From NCBI GenBank assembly GCA_040218145.1, contig JAVJQK010000035.1, forward strand, positions 62,001 through 126,000: DNA of 64,000 nt. Direction: 5' to 3'. The notes below the pieces were generated by a model. The model did not search any database. It worked only from the letters and a program-made list of their open reading frames with translations, and was not told the DNA's origin. Of this stretch, positions 1 to 7,526 are shown piece by piece. Position 1 is the stretch's first letter. Each line of letters starts with the position of its first letter. The position numbers were made by a program, and so were the translations under genes. Origin of the DNA: Sandaracinaceae bacterium (GTDB lineage: Bacteria > Myxococcota_A > Polyangia > Polyangiales > Sandaracinaceae).

Positions 1-262
1 CGTTCAGCTTCGCGAGCAGCGCGAAGAGCGCGTCCTCGCTCGCGTCGGCAGGCAAGCGATGCACCTCGCCGCGGATGCCGGCCTTACCCGCCGCGCGCTC
101 CTTGTTGCGCACGTAGACCTGGGACGCGGCGTCCTCGCCGACGAGCACCACCTCGAGGCCGGGCTGGCGTCCGTGCGTGGCCAGGAATCGCGCCGCGCTC
201 TCGGCGACCTCCTCCCGGACCTGCTTGGCGATGGCTTTGCCGTCGAGCTTCTGTGCGGTCAT
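1..262 (-). CDS. folD: Methylenetetrahydrofolate dehydrogenase/cyclohydrolase, N-terminal part
   Basis: The reverse strand opens at ATG 262 and reads for 87 codons without a stop to the window edge, so only the N-terminus is present. It begins MTAQKLDGKAIAKQVREEV and continues with LEVVLVGEDAASQVYV and then RNKERAAGKAGI. This is the FolD pattern, in which the Tyr and Lys of the SxxYVxxK stretch are the catalytic pair. FolD interconverts methylene-, methenyl- and formyl-tetrahydrofolate in the cytosol using NADP. A strong GAGGAG ribosome site overlaps the ileS stop ten bases upstream, so folD is the next gene of the lspA-lgt-ileS transcript. Confidence 0.93.
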   Translation of the reverse strand, partial: MTAQKLDGKAIAKQVREEVAESAARFLATHGRQPGLEVVLVGEDAASQVYVRNKERAAGKAGIRGEVHRLPADASEDALFALLAKLN

Positions 263-272
263 CGGATCCTCC

Positions 273-3200
273 TCAGACGGGGTGGATGTGCAGGGTCAGC
301 GGGTGGCCCTCGACCTCCGCGTCGACGCGCTCCCCCTGGCCCTCGCCGCTGCGGTCGAAGGAGACGGCCAGGACCTGGTCGCGCACGTAGGCCGCGTGCT
401 CGCCGAGGGCCGTCGCCAGCTCCTCGTCCGCCGTCTCCCAGCGCAGCTCGATCCGCGCCTCGAACGGGAGATCCATGTCCTTGCGCGCGCGCTGCACGCG
501 GTTGACGACCTCGCGGGCCAGGCCGGTGCGCTTGAGCGCGTCGGTCACGCGCGTGTCGAGCACGACGACGCGCCCCTTGAAGCTCGCGGCCGCGAAGTCC
601 TCCTTCGCCTCGAGCCGGATCTCGATCTCGTCGGGGCCCAGCTCGATGGGGCCGTCCGAGAGCTCGAGGCCGATCTTGCCGTCCTGCTCCATCTGCTCGT
701 AGAGCGCGCCGCCGTCCGCGCCCTGCAGCGCCTTCTTGATGAGCGGGACGCGCTTGCCGTGCTTGGGGCCGCAGACCCGGAAGTTCGGCAGGAGCGAGAA
801 CTCGACGTACTTCTGGGGCTCGTCCGTGAAGCTGAGCTCCTGGATGTTGAGCTCGTCGGTGATCGCGTCGGCGAAGCGCTCGAGGGTGTCCCGCTCGTCG
901 TCGTCCGCGACCACCACGATGGCCTCCGCGAGCGGCTGGCGGACCTTGAGCTTGTGCGCCGCGCGGACCCGCTGGCCGAGGGTCACGACGTTGCGCGCCG
1001 CCTCCATCTGCGCGCGGAGCGCGTCGTCCTGACGCGCGTCGTCCGGCTCGGGGAAGGCGTCGAGGTGCACCGACTCCGGGCAGCCGTCGATGCCCTTGCG
1101 CGCGAGGTTCTGGTAGAGCGCCTCGGCCAGGTACGGCGTGAAGGGCGCGAGCACCTTCGAGAGCTCGACCAGCACCTCGTAGAGGGTGGCGAAGGCGGCG
1201 TCCTTGTCCTGCGACTCGCCCTTGGCCCAGAAGCGCGCCCGGCTGCGGCGCACGTACCAGTTGCTCAGGCTGTCGACGAACTCGCCCAGCCGCCGCGCGG
1301 ACGGGTGGGTGCGGTAGGCGTCCATCTCGGCCCGCACCTCGCGGACCGTCGCGTCGAGCTCCGCCAGGATCCAGCGGTCCATGTCGGTCCGCGCCGCGAG
1401 CGGCGGGCGCGACGAGCGCGGGTTCCACTCGTCGATGTTCGCGTAGGTGACGAAGAAGGAGTAGCAGTTCCAGATCTTGAGCAGGAAGTCCTTGATGGCG
1501 TCGTTCGCGCCGCCGTCGAACCACTTGGCGCTCTGGCCCGGGAGCGACTGCGCGTAGAGCGACCAGCGCACGGCGTCGGCGCCGAACTTCTGGAACATCT
1601 CGTCCGGGGGCGAGTAGTTCTTCAGCTGCTTGCTCAGCTTCAGCCCGTCCGCGGCCGTCAACAACCCCAGCACCGTGCAGTTGCGATACGGGTGCGGCAG
1701 CCCCTCGTCCTCGAAGAGCAGCGTGCTGATCATGATCAGCGAGTAGAACCAGCCGCGCGTCTGATCGAGCGCCTCGGTGATGAAGTCCGCCGGGAACTCC
1801 GCCTCGAAGCGCTCCCTGTTCTGATGCGGGTAGCCGTGCTGCGCGAAGGGCATGCAGCCCGAGTCGAACCAGCAGTCGATGACGTCGCCGACCCGGCGGT
1901 AGACGCCCGGCTCGCCCTCGAGCTGGTAGGTCACCTCGTCGATCCACGGCTTGTGGACGCGGAGATCCTCCCGCAGCGACGGGTCCTCCTCCTTGGCCGC
2001 GTCGAAGTGCGCGAAGGCGTCGGGGTTGCGCGCGAGCAGCTCGTCGACCGAGCCGATCGCCTCCATCTTGCCGGTCTCGTCGTTGATCCAGATGGGCAGC
2101 GGCGTGCCCCAGAAGCGCTCGCGCGAGAGCGCCCAGTCGACGTTCGTGCGCAGGAACTCGCCGAAGCGGCCGTCCTTGATGTGCGCCGGCTCCCAGTGGA
2201 CCTGCTGGTTGTTCTCGATGACGCGCTCGATCTCGGCCGTGGTCTTGATGAACCACGAGCGACGCGCGTACTGGATGAGCGGGTCGCTCATCTTGCGCCA
2301 GCAGAAGGGGTAGTCGTGCTTGTAGACCTCCTCGTGGAAGAGGTCGCCGCGCTTCTTCAGCAGCCGGATGATGTCGCGGTCCGCCTCCTTGCAGAAGCGC
2401 CCGGCGAAGTCCGTGACGGACGGAGAGAAGGTCCCGTCCGGCTCGACGAGCTGGAGGAAGCCGAGCCCCTGCGCCTTGGCGACCTGGAAGTCCTCCTCAC
2501 CGAAGGCGGGCGCGATGTGCACGAGGCCCGAGCCGCTGTCGAGGGTGACGAAGTCCGCGGCCACGACCTGGTAGGCCTTGCCGCCCTCGGGCGTGGCGTA
2601 GTCGAATACCGGCTCGTACTCGGTCCCGACCAGGTCCTTGCCGAGCTGGGTCTCGACGACCTCGTGCTCGCGCTCGCCGATGACCTTGCCGACCAGGGCC
2701 TCGGCCAGGATCAGCTCCTCGCCGTCCTCGAGCCGGACCGTCACGTACGTCTGGTCGGCCGCCACCGCGAGCGCGACGTTCGACGGGAGCGTCCAGGGGG
2801 TCGTCGTCCAGGCGAGGAAGCTCTTCTTCTCCTGGCCCTTCAGCCGGAAGCGCACGATGACCGACGGGTCGTCGACCTCCTTGTAGCCCTGACCGACCTC
2901 CCCGCTCGAGAGCGCGGTGCCGCCCTGGGGCCACCACCAGACCACCTTGTAGTCCTGGTAGAGCAGGCCCTTGTCGAAGAGGGTCTTGAGCGCCCACCAC
3001 ACGCTCTGCACGTAGCGGGAGTGGAAGGTCACGTAGGCGTCGTCGAAGTCGACCCAGAAGGCGATGCGCCGGGTCATGACGCGCCACTCCTCGATGTACT
3101 TGAAGACGCTCTCGATGCAGCGCTTGCTGAACGCCTCGACGCCGTACGCCTCGATGCCGTCGTGGCCGTGGATGCCGAGGTCCTTCTCGACCTCCACCTC

Positions 3201-3476
3201 GACCGGGAGCCCATGCGTGTCCCAGCCCGCGCGGCGCGGCACGTGGAAGCCGGTCATCGTGCGGTAGCGCAAGACGACGTCCTTCATCACGCGCGTCAGC
3301 ACGTGGCCGGGGTGCGGCAGGCCGTTCGCGGTGGGCGGGCCCTCGTAGAAGACGAAGCGGGGCCGGTCCTTCGCCGCCTCCACCGACTTCTCGAAGATGC
3401 CCTCCTTCTCCCAGAAGTCGAGGAGCTCTTCTTCCAGCTTCGGAAAGCTGACGCGCTGCGAGACGGGGTCGAACAT
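273..3476 (-). CDS. ileS: Isoleucine-tRNA ligase, eukaryote-like (IleS2) type
   Basis: This class I aminoacyl-tRNA synthetase charges tRNA-Ile and has 1067 aa. The HIGH signature is HPGH at residues 55-58 inside PPTANGLPHPGH, followed by GWDTHGLPVE. The editing (CP1) domain follows, and the second nucleotide loop is KLSKQ at 613-617 instead of KMSKS or KMSKR. No C-terminal CxxC zinc ribbon is visible. The PTANG/HPGH form and missing zinc ribbon fit the eukaryote-like IleS2 branch, which is known for tolerance of mupirocin; that property is inferred here. The gene lies 44 bases after lgt and 10 bases before folD on the same strand. It belongs to the classical ileS-lspA neighbourhood. Confidence 0.96.
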   Translation of the reverse strand: MFDPVSQRVSFPKLEEELLDFWEKEGIFEKSVEAAKDRPRFVFYEGPPTANGLPHPGHVLTRVMKDVVLRYRTMTGFHVPRRAGWDTHGLPVEVEVEKDLGIHGHDGIEAYGVEAFSKRCIESVFKYIEEWRVMTRRIAFWVDFDDAYVTFHSRYVQSVWWALKTLFDKGLLYQDYKVVWWWPQGGTALSSGEVGQGYKEVDDPSVIVRFRLKGQEKKSFLAWTTTPWTLPSNVALAVAADQTYVTVRLEDGEELILAEALVGKVIGEREHEVVETQLGKDLVGTEYEPVFDYATPEGGKAYQVVAADFVTLDSGSGLVHIAPAFGEEDFQVAKAQGLGFLQLVEPDGTFSPSVTDFAGRFCKEADRDIIRLLKKRGDLFHEEVYKHDYPFCWRKMSDPLIQYARRSWFIKTTAEIERVIENNQQVHWEPAHIKDGRFGEFLRTNVDWALSRERFWGTPLPIWINDETGKMEAIGSVDELLARNPDAFAHFDAAKEEDPSLREDLRVHKPWIDEVTYQLEGEPGVYRRVGDVIDCWFDSGCMPFAQHGYPHQNRERFEAEFPADFITEALDQTRGWFYSLIMISTLLFEDEGLPHPYRNCTVLGLLTAADGLKLSKQLKNYSPPDEMFQKFGADAVRWSLYAQSLPGQSAKWFDGGANDAIKDFLLKIWNCYSFFVTYANIDEWNPRSSRPPLAARTDMDRWILAELDATVREVRAEMDAYRTHPSARRLGEFVDSLSNWYVRRSRARFWAKGESQDKDAAFATLYEVLVELSKVLAPFTPYLAEALYQNLARKGIDGCPESVHLDAFPEPDDARQDDALRAQMEAARNVVTLGQRVRAAHKLKVRQPLAEAIVVVADDDERDTLERFADAITDELNIQELSFTDEPQKYVEFSLLPNFRVCGPKHGKRVPLIKKALQGADGGALYEQMEQDGKIGLELSDGPIELGPDEIEIRLEAKEDFAAASFKGRVVVLDTRVTDALKRTGLAREVVNRVQRARKDMDLPFEARIELRWETADEELATALGEHAAYVRDQVLAVSFDRSGEGQGERVDAEVEGHPLTLHIHPV

Positions 3477-3520
3477 GGCCGGCGCGTTCTACCACGCGGC
3501 CCGGCCCACGGCAGCCGGTG

Positions 3521-4621
3521 TCAGGCGGCGGGCAGCGGCTCGGCGAGCTTGGCCTTCGCGCGCTTCTGGAACCGGGCGTAGACGACCCCCATGCCGGCCA
3601 CCACGGCCAGGCCGATCCACTGCGAGGTGGAGATGCCGAGCACGCCGCCGCGATCGTCGGCGCGGATGAACTCGAGGAAGAAGCGCAGGACCGCGTAGAG
3701 CGCCATCGAGACGATGAAGACCTGCCCGTCGAAGCGCTTGCGAGGGTGCAGCCAGATCATGCAGAAGGCCGCGATCGACAGGCAGCCCACGGCCTCGAAG
3801 AGCTGGGCCGGGAGCACGGCCAGCGACTCGTGCCCAGGATGATCCAGGAGGTGCTCGCGGAACTGCTTCTCGCTCGCGGGCGACCAGGCGGGGAAGCGCA
3901 CCGCGAGCCACGAGTCGGACCGCACGCCGAAGCAGCAGCCGCCGAACCAGCAGCCGAGCCGACCGAAGAACACGCCGAGGGGGATGGCGTAGCCGGTCAT
4001 GTCGACCGCCTTGGCCACCGGGAGGCCCTCACGCTTCAGGAACCAGATGCCCGCGATGGACGCGCCGATGAGCCCGCCGTACCAGACGAGCCCGCCGTTC
4101 CAGAACTTGGCCCAGGCGAGGCAGTCGCCCTCGACCGGGCGGCAGACGCTCGCGGCCGCGTCCCACGCGCCGCCGATCTCCGCCGTGCACTGGGCGCGCG
4201 GCAGCGGCCACTCCACCTGCGTGTAGTCCGTGCACAGGTGCACGTAGTCCATGAAGTAGCCGTCGACGAAGACGTGCAGGATGCGCGCGCCGGCCACGCC
4301 CGTGATCAGGCAGACGAGCCCGAGGTCGATGATCGACTCGTGGTCGACGCCCGTGCGCAGCGCCCAGATCACCGCCACCGAGATGGCGACGATGAAGCCC
4401 ATCATCAGCATCGAGAAGTACGCGGGCAGCGGCTCGTCGAGGAGCGGCGCGGCCACGGGGGTCGCGGCGACCACGCCCACCACGACGGCCGCTTCGAACC
4501 ACAGCTTCGGGATCTTCCGCGCCCGGTAGGCGGCGTAGGCGCCGGCCACGATCGAGCCGACGATCACCAGCACGAGGATGGCGACGTCCCGGTCGAGCTC
4601 GAGCGCGAAGTCCGGATTCAT
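3521..4621 (-). CDS. lgt: Prolipoprotein diacylglyceryl transferase
   Basis: Lgt transfers diacylglycerol from phosphatidylglycerol to the lipobox cysteine of prelipoproteins in the inner membrane. The 366-aa protein has about seven hydrophobic segments and the Lgt signature GRLGCWFGGCCFG at 220-232; its Arg is the conserved catalytic-region arginine. Further conserved blocks are GGLVWYGGLIGA (176-187), LPAQLFEA and RFFLEFIRADDRG. It is longer than typical enterobacterial Lgt. An extra loop of about 50 residues (roughly 121-171) carries four cysteines (130, 145, 160, 167) and precedes the GGLVWYGG segment. It sits 39 bases after two tandem lspA genes, so all three membrane steps of lipoprotein maturation except Lnt are adjacent. 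Confidence 0.95.
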   Translation of the reverse strand: MNPDFALELDRDVAILVLVIVGSIVAGAYAAYRARKIPKLWFEAAVVVGVVAATPVAAPLLDEPLPAYFSMLMMGFIVAISVAVIWALRTGVDHESIIDLGLVCLITGVAGARILHVFVDGYFMDYVHLCTDYTQVEWPLPRAQCTAEIGGAWDAAASVCRPVEGDCLAWAKFWNGGLVWYGGLIGASIAGIWFLKREGLPVAKAVDMTGYAIPLGVFFGRLGCWFGGCCFGVRSDSWLAVRFPAWSPASEKQFREHLLDHPGHESLAVLPAQLFEAVGCLSIAAFCMIWLHPRKRFDGQVFIVSMALYAVLRFFLEFIRADDRGGVLGISTSQWIGLAVVAGMGVVYARFQKRAKAKLAEPLPAA

Positions 4622-4660
4622 GGCGGAAGACTCAGACGATGACGCCGCGAGGCGCTCCGA

Positions 4661-5314
4661 TCACGCCGTACGCTTGCGCTTGGGCTTCGGTTTCGACGCG
4701 GAGGCCTCTTCGTCGTCGGCTTCCTCGTCGTCGTCGCCCGCCTCGTCGTCCGCGCCCTCTTCCTTGCGGAAGCCGTCGAGCAGCAGGAGGACCACGCCTA
4801 TCGTGATCGTGATGTCGGCGACGTTGAAGGTCGGATAGGTCCACTGGTCTTGCCAGTGGAAGTCGATGAAGTCGACCACGTAGCCGAAGCGCACCCGATC
4901 GACGAGGTTCCCGACCGCGCCGCTGACGATGAGCGGCACGCTGTAGGGGAAGAGCGGCCCGCCCTTCCCTTGCGCGAACATCCAGAACAGCGCGATGGCG
5001 GCGGCGAGCGCGGCGAGGCCGAAGACCGAGCGTCGGACCCAGTCCGGCGAGTCGTTCAGGAGCCCGAAGGCCGCGCCGCAGTTCTCGGCGTAGCTGAAGC
5101 CGAGGTAGCCCTCGATGAGCGAGATCTCCTCCGAGCGCACCCGCTGCATCGGGATGCCGCCGCTCGAGGTGGGCTCGCACACGGGGGGCGGCTCGCCGAT
5201 CCGCTCGCTGGAGAGCGCGTCGACGGCCCAGCCCTTGGTGCCGAGGTCGGCGGCGACGAGCACCGCGGTGGCAGCCACCGCGATGGCGATGGCCTTGGAG
5301 CTGCGTCGGGTCAC
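4661..5314 (-). CDS. lspA: Lipoprotein signal peptidase, downstream tandem copy
   Basis: This is the second of two adjacent LspA proteins (217 aa), the aspartyl protease that cleaves lipidated prolipoproteins. The start is GTG 5314, which overlaps the stop of the upstream copy as GTGA and implies coupled translation. Both catalytic aspartates are present: D139 in GNLVDR and D167 in FNVAD. The YxENxGAAF block is also present (YAENCGAAF). It differs from its neighbour in having DLGTK instead of DQxTK near residue 23. It also carries an insertion of about 25 residues containing Cys46 before the substrate-facing motif, and an acidic-then-basic cytosolic tail after residue 185. It looks active, with possibly different substrate preference (inference). 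Confidence 0.92.
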   Translation of the reverse strand: MTRRSSKAIAIAVAATAVLVAADLGTKGWAVDALSSERIGEPPPVCEPTSSGGIPMQRVRSEEISLIEGYLGFSYAENCGAAFGLLNDSPDWVRRSVFGLAALAAAIALFWMFAQGKGGPLFPYSVPLIVSGAVGNLVDRVRFGYVVDFIDFHWQDQWTYPTFNVADITITIGVVLLLLDGFRKEEGADDEAGDDDEEADDEEASASKPKPKRKRTA

Positions 5315-5856
5315 GTGCTTCCTTCGGTGGTCGGCTCGGTCGGGGTCGCGGCGCCGTTCCCCTCGCGTGAGCGGAAGAGATCGACGACGAGCAGCCCGAG
5401 CCCGGCCACGATGAGGGCGTCGGCGACGTTGAAGGTCGCCCAGTCGAAGACGCCTCGCCAGTACATGTGGACGAAGTCGATGACCTCGCCCCAGAGGACG
5501 CGGTCGACGAGGTTCCCGAGCGCGCCCGCGAGCAGCAGCATGAGCGCCCAGCGGAGCGCCACCTGGCCGCGCTCGGCCTTGGCGTAGAGCCGGCCGATCA
5601 ACACCGTCGCGGCGAGGCTCGCCGCCACGAAGACCACGCGGCGGATGCTCGGGTCGAGGTCGGCGCCGAGGCTGAAGAAGGCGCCCGGGTTGCGCGCGTA
5701 TCGAAGCTCGAAGAAGCCATCGACCACGCTCACGAGGCCACGGCCCCGCAGATGGAGCTCCGCGAGCTGCTTGGTGATCTGGTCGACGGCGACGCCGACC
5801 ACGACGACGGCCGCCAGCAGCCCCCACCTACGCCTGGGATCGATCGCTTCGCTCAT
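5311..5856 (-). CDS. lspA: Lipoprotein signal peptidase, upstream tandem copy
   Basis: A canonical type II signal peptidase of 181 aa with four predicted membrane helices. Motifs in order are VDQITK (24-29), YARNPGAFFSL (53-63), GNLVDR with D118, and FNVAD with D146. These aspartates form the active dyad in the family. GAGGAG just before ATG 5856 is a strong ribosome site and overlaps the end of a 36-residue lipoprotein gene. Its stop overlaps the GTG of a second lspA. Ortholog-level motif conservation makes this copy the likely housekeeping enzyme. Confidence 0.95.
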   Translation of the reverse strand: MSEAIDPRRRWGLLAAVVVVGVAVDQITKQLAELHLRGRGLVSVVDGFFELRYARNPGAFFSLGADLDPSIRRVVFVAASLAATVLIGRLYAKAERGQVALRWALMLLLAGALGNLVDRVLWGEVIDFVHMYWRGVFDWATFNVADALIVAGLGLLVVDLFRSREGNGAATPTEPTTEGST

Positions 5857-5862
5857 GCTCGG

Positions 5863-5973
5863 TCACTCCTCGGCGGCCGCCGGGCGCTCGTCTCCGCCAC
5901 GGGTGAAGACGGGGCAACCGCTCAGGGCACACGCGAGGGCGAACAGCACGAAGGCGACGATGATTCTGCGCAT
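5863..5973 (-). CDS. Tiny predicted lipoprotein at head of lspA-lspA-lgt cluster
   Basis: A 36-codon gene starts at ATG 5973, preceded by a GGAG ribosome site eight bases upstream. It encodes a two-Arg n-region (MRR), a hydrophobic stretch, and the lipobox LSGC at about residues 17-20. Only some 16 polar residues remain after the cysteine. It stops six bases before lspA and so should be translated from the same message. The product would itself be a substrate of the Lgt and LspA enzymes encoded downstream. It could be a leader peptide, a sensor of maturation flux, or a small envelope lipoprotein; no family was recognised. Confidence 0.7.
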   Translation of the reverse strand: MRRIIVAFVLFALACALSGCPVFTRGGDERPAAAEE

Positions 5974-6043
5974 GAAAAGCTCCGTGGAATCGGCGGGCGA
6001 CCATACCGGGAAACCCCCGCCCGCGCACGCCGCGACGCGCGAA

Positions 6044-6110
6044 TCACGTCGTGACACAAAACAGTTGACAGGTCACACGATGTGACACATACCTCTGGCG
6101 TGTCACACGA
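6044..6110. promoter_or_regulatory. Cluster of inverted-repeat operator-like sites in divergent region
   Basis: Three related dyads lie in the 100-base divergent space. They are TCACGTCGTGA (6044-6054), GTCACACGATGTGAC (6072-6086, perfect 6-bp arms) and GTGTCACAC (6100-6108). All contain TCAC/GTGA half-sites. The middle one sits between a TTGACA -35 and a CATACC -10 of the following gene. That gene encodes a ribbon-helix-helix protein, so autorepression is a natural inference. The tiny-lipoprotein/lspA operon reads away from the same region. Confidence 0.6.
6065..6093 (+). promoter_or_regulatory. Promoter for RHH/zinc-finger regulator
   Basis: A perfect TTGACA at 6065-6070 is followed after 17 bases by CATACC (6088-6093). 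The GTG at 6100 lies six bases beyond this, at the expected transcription start. This indicates a leaderless message and favours 6100 over the GTG at 6082, which would lie inside the promoter. Confidence 0.6.
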
Positions 6111-6633
6111 CGACGAAGACGACCGGAAGAAGCGGCGCGAGGCTCCCAAGGAGAAGGTGCTCCATACCCGGGTGCCGGCCGTGCTCGACCAGGAGCTGAA
6201 GCGCCTCGCGAAGAACCTGCGGGTGCCCGTCTCGAACGTGGTGCGCGCCATCCTCGAGGACGCGGTGGACGCCGTGGACACCGTGGGCGAGCGGACCGAG
6301 AGCGAGCTGATGGGCTTCGTCGACCGGCTGCAGCGCCAGCGGGACGAGCTGCGCTCGCGCATGAAGAAGGCGCCCGAGCCAGCGACCGAAGACGAGGACG
6401 ACGAAGAGAGCCCCGCGGCGGACGCGCTCGCGTGCCCCGACGCGGCGCCCGACGTGCTCGACGGTGTCTTCGGCTACCAGCCGCTGGTCCTCGCGACCGA
6501 CGCGGAGTGCACCGTGTGCGGGCGAACGCTGCCAGCCGGCAGCGCCGCCCATCGAGGCTTGTTCGACGAGCCGGGGAAGAGAGTCTTCCTCGGCCCAGGA
6601 TGCCGGCTTCTGCCGGAAGGGAGCGCGACATGA
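6100..6633 (+). CDS. Ribbon-helix-helix regulator with C-terminal zinc-binding motif
   Basis: A 177-aa protein. After a charged N-terminus, residues 20-56 (VLHTRVPAVLDQELKRLAKN and onward to AILEDAV) match the strand-helix-helix pattern of MetJ/Arc-type DNA-binding proteins. An acidic linker (about 95-105) leads to a C-terminal module with CTVC at 137-140, His151 and Cys168. This may be a zinc site or a FLAP-like knuckle. GTG 6100 was chosen because the promoter elements end at 6093. The GTG at 6082 is possible but would overlap the operator. The stop overlaps the start of the next gene as ATGA. Operator-like dyads upstream suggest self-regulation. Confidence 0.65.
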   Translation: MSHDDEDDRKKRREAPKEKVLHTRVPAVLDQELKRLAKNLRVPVSNVVRAILEDAVDAVDTVGERTESELMGFVDRLQRQRDELRSRMKKAPEPATEDEDDEESPAADALACPDAAPDVLDGVFGYQPLVLATDAECTVCGRTLPAGSAAHRGLFDEPGKRVFLGPGCRLLPEGSAT

Positions 6634-6866
6634 GCGACGAGACCACCCCCAACGACCCCAGCACCCACGACTCCGCGGAGATCGCCGAGACCGTCGAGCG
6701 CGCCATCGACACGCTCTTCGACATCGGCCGGCTCTGGGCCTCGCACGGCCTGAGCGTCGGACGAGGCGCGCTCGAGACGAGCGCCCAGACCTTGCGCACG
6801 ACGGCGGAGCTCCTCGGCGAGCTGTCGGAGAAGGTCTCCGACCCGCGCGCTCCGAGCGACGGCTGA
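6630..6866 (+). CDS. Small helical protein coupled to RHH regulator
   Basis: A 78-aa protein from ATG 6630, overlapping the regulator's stop by four bases, with GGAAGGGAG upstream as ribosome site. It has an acidic N-terminus and then one or two amphipathic helices (IAETVERAIDTLFDIGRLWA and ALETSAQTLRTTAELLGEL) ending in a Pro-rich tail. It has no cysteines or signal peptide. The coupling suggests a partner of the ribbon-helix-helix protein. The layout resembles a toxin-antitoxin pair, but no toxin fold is evident. Confidence 0.55.
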   Translation: MSDETTPNDPSTHDSAEIAETVERAIDTLFDIGRLWASHGLSVGRGALETSAQTLRTTAELLGELSEKVSDPRAPSDG

Positions 6867-7397
6867 TCAGAGGCGCGCGAGCCAGAGCCGCGCGCGGAGG
6901 CCCCACCCGGTCGTGTAGCCGACCTCGGTCGAGCGGATCTGTCCGTCGCCATCGACCACGAACGTGGTGGGGAACGCGTGCACGCCCCAGCGATGCGTGA
7001 TCTCGGAGCCCGGATCGTTCACGACCGGGAAATCGAGGCCGCGCTCTTCGAGATAGGCGGCCACCTGGGACGGCGGCCCCGACTGCGCCGCGATCGTGAT
7101 CACGCGGTGATCGTCGGCCAGCGCGTCGATGGTGCCGTTCTCGGCCTCACAGACGCCGCACCAGGTGGCCCAGAAGTGCACCACGACCGGCTCGTCGGAC
7201 GCCCCGAGCTCCACCGGCGCGCCGCTCAGATCGTAGGCGGAGAGCGCGGGCGCGGGACCGGTCGGGGCGTCTCGCTGCTGCCACGCGCGGATGCCGAAGA
7301 ACACGAGCGCGATCACCGCGACCTCGATCGCGATGCGCTTCCACGAGCGCTTCTTCTTCTTCGGCGCGCCCTCGGGCTCGGCGTCGGCTTGGTCCAC
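6867..7397 (-). CDS. Membrane-anchored TlpA/ResA-like thioredoxin
   Basis: A 176-aa thioredoxin-fold protein. A Lys-rich cytosolic head (to about 21) is followed by one membrane helix (22-38), then an extracytoplasmic domain. The redox motif WCGVC has C80 and C83, and the cis-proline is in HAFPTTF (P143). This resembles TlpA/ResA/ScsD proteins that reduce or isomerise periplasmic thiols, for instance in cytochrome c assembly. The start GTG 7397 has no ribosome site but has TAGAAC six bases upstream. Its stop directly abuts the stop of the convergent 78-aa gene (TGATCA). Confidence 0.85.
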   Translation of the reverse strand: MDQADAEPEGAPKKKKRSWKRIAIEVAVIALVFFGIRAWQQRDAPTGPAPALSAYDLSGAPVELGASDEPVVVHFWATWCGVCEAENGTIDALADDHRVITIAAQSGPPSQVAAYLEERGLDFPVVNDPGSEITHRWGVHAFPTTFVVDGDGQIRSTEVGYTTGWGLRARLWLARL

Positions 7398-7403
7398 GGG
7401 CGA

Positions 7404-7409
7404 GTTCTA
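7404..7409 (-). promoter_or_regulatory. -10-like element of thioredoxin gene
   Basis: TAGAAC on the reverse strand lies exactly six bases before GTG 7397. No Shine-Dalgarno is present, which fits a leaderless transcript. Confidence 0.4.
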
Positions 7410-7526
7410 ACAGCGCCGAGGTCGGCGCGCCTGTGGTCTGGACGCGCCGTCGGGACGCGCGGGCTCGACAGCGCTCGCGCGCGGGCGCAGCCTGCCCCCG
7501 TGGGACGGGGGATCCGGACGCGGTAC

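Noticed and set aside
177-3581. 1134-codon forward open frame antisense to ileS
   Set aside because: Composition is Arg/Leu/Val/Asp-rich antisense shadow and the opposite strand encodes a complete IleS with all motifs.
6082-6099. GTG 6082 as start of the RHH regulator
   Set aside because: It would lie between -35 and -10 of the best promoter and inside the operator dyad; GTG 6100 fits the predicted +1.
6630-6866. Calling the RHH gene and its 78-aa neighbour a toxin-antitoxin system
   Set aside because: No toxin catalytic residues or known toxin family pattern; the regulator is larger than usual antitoxins.
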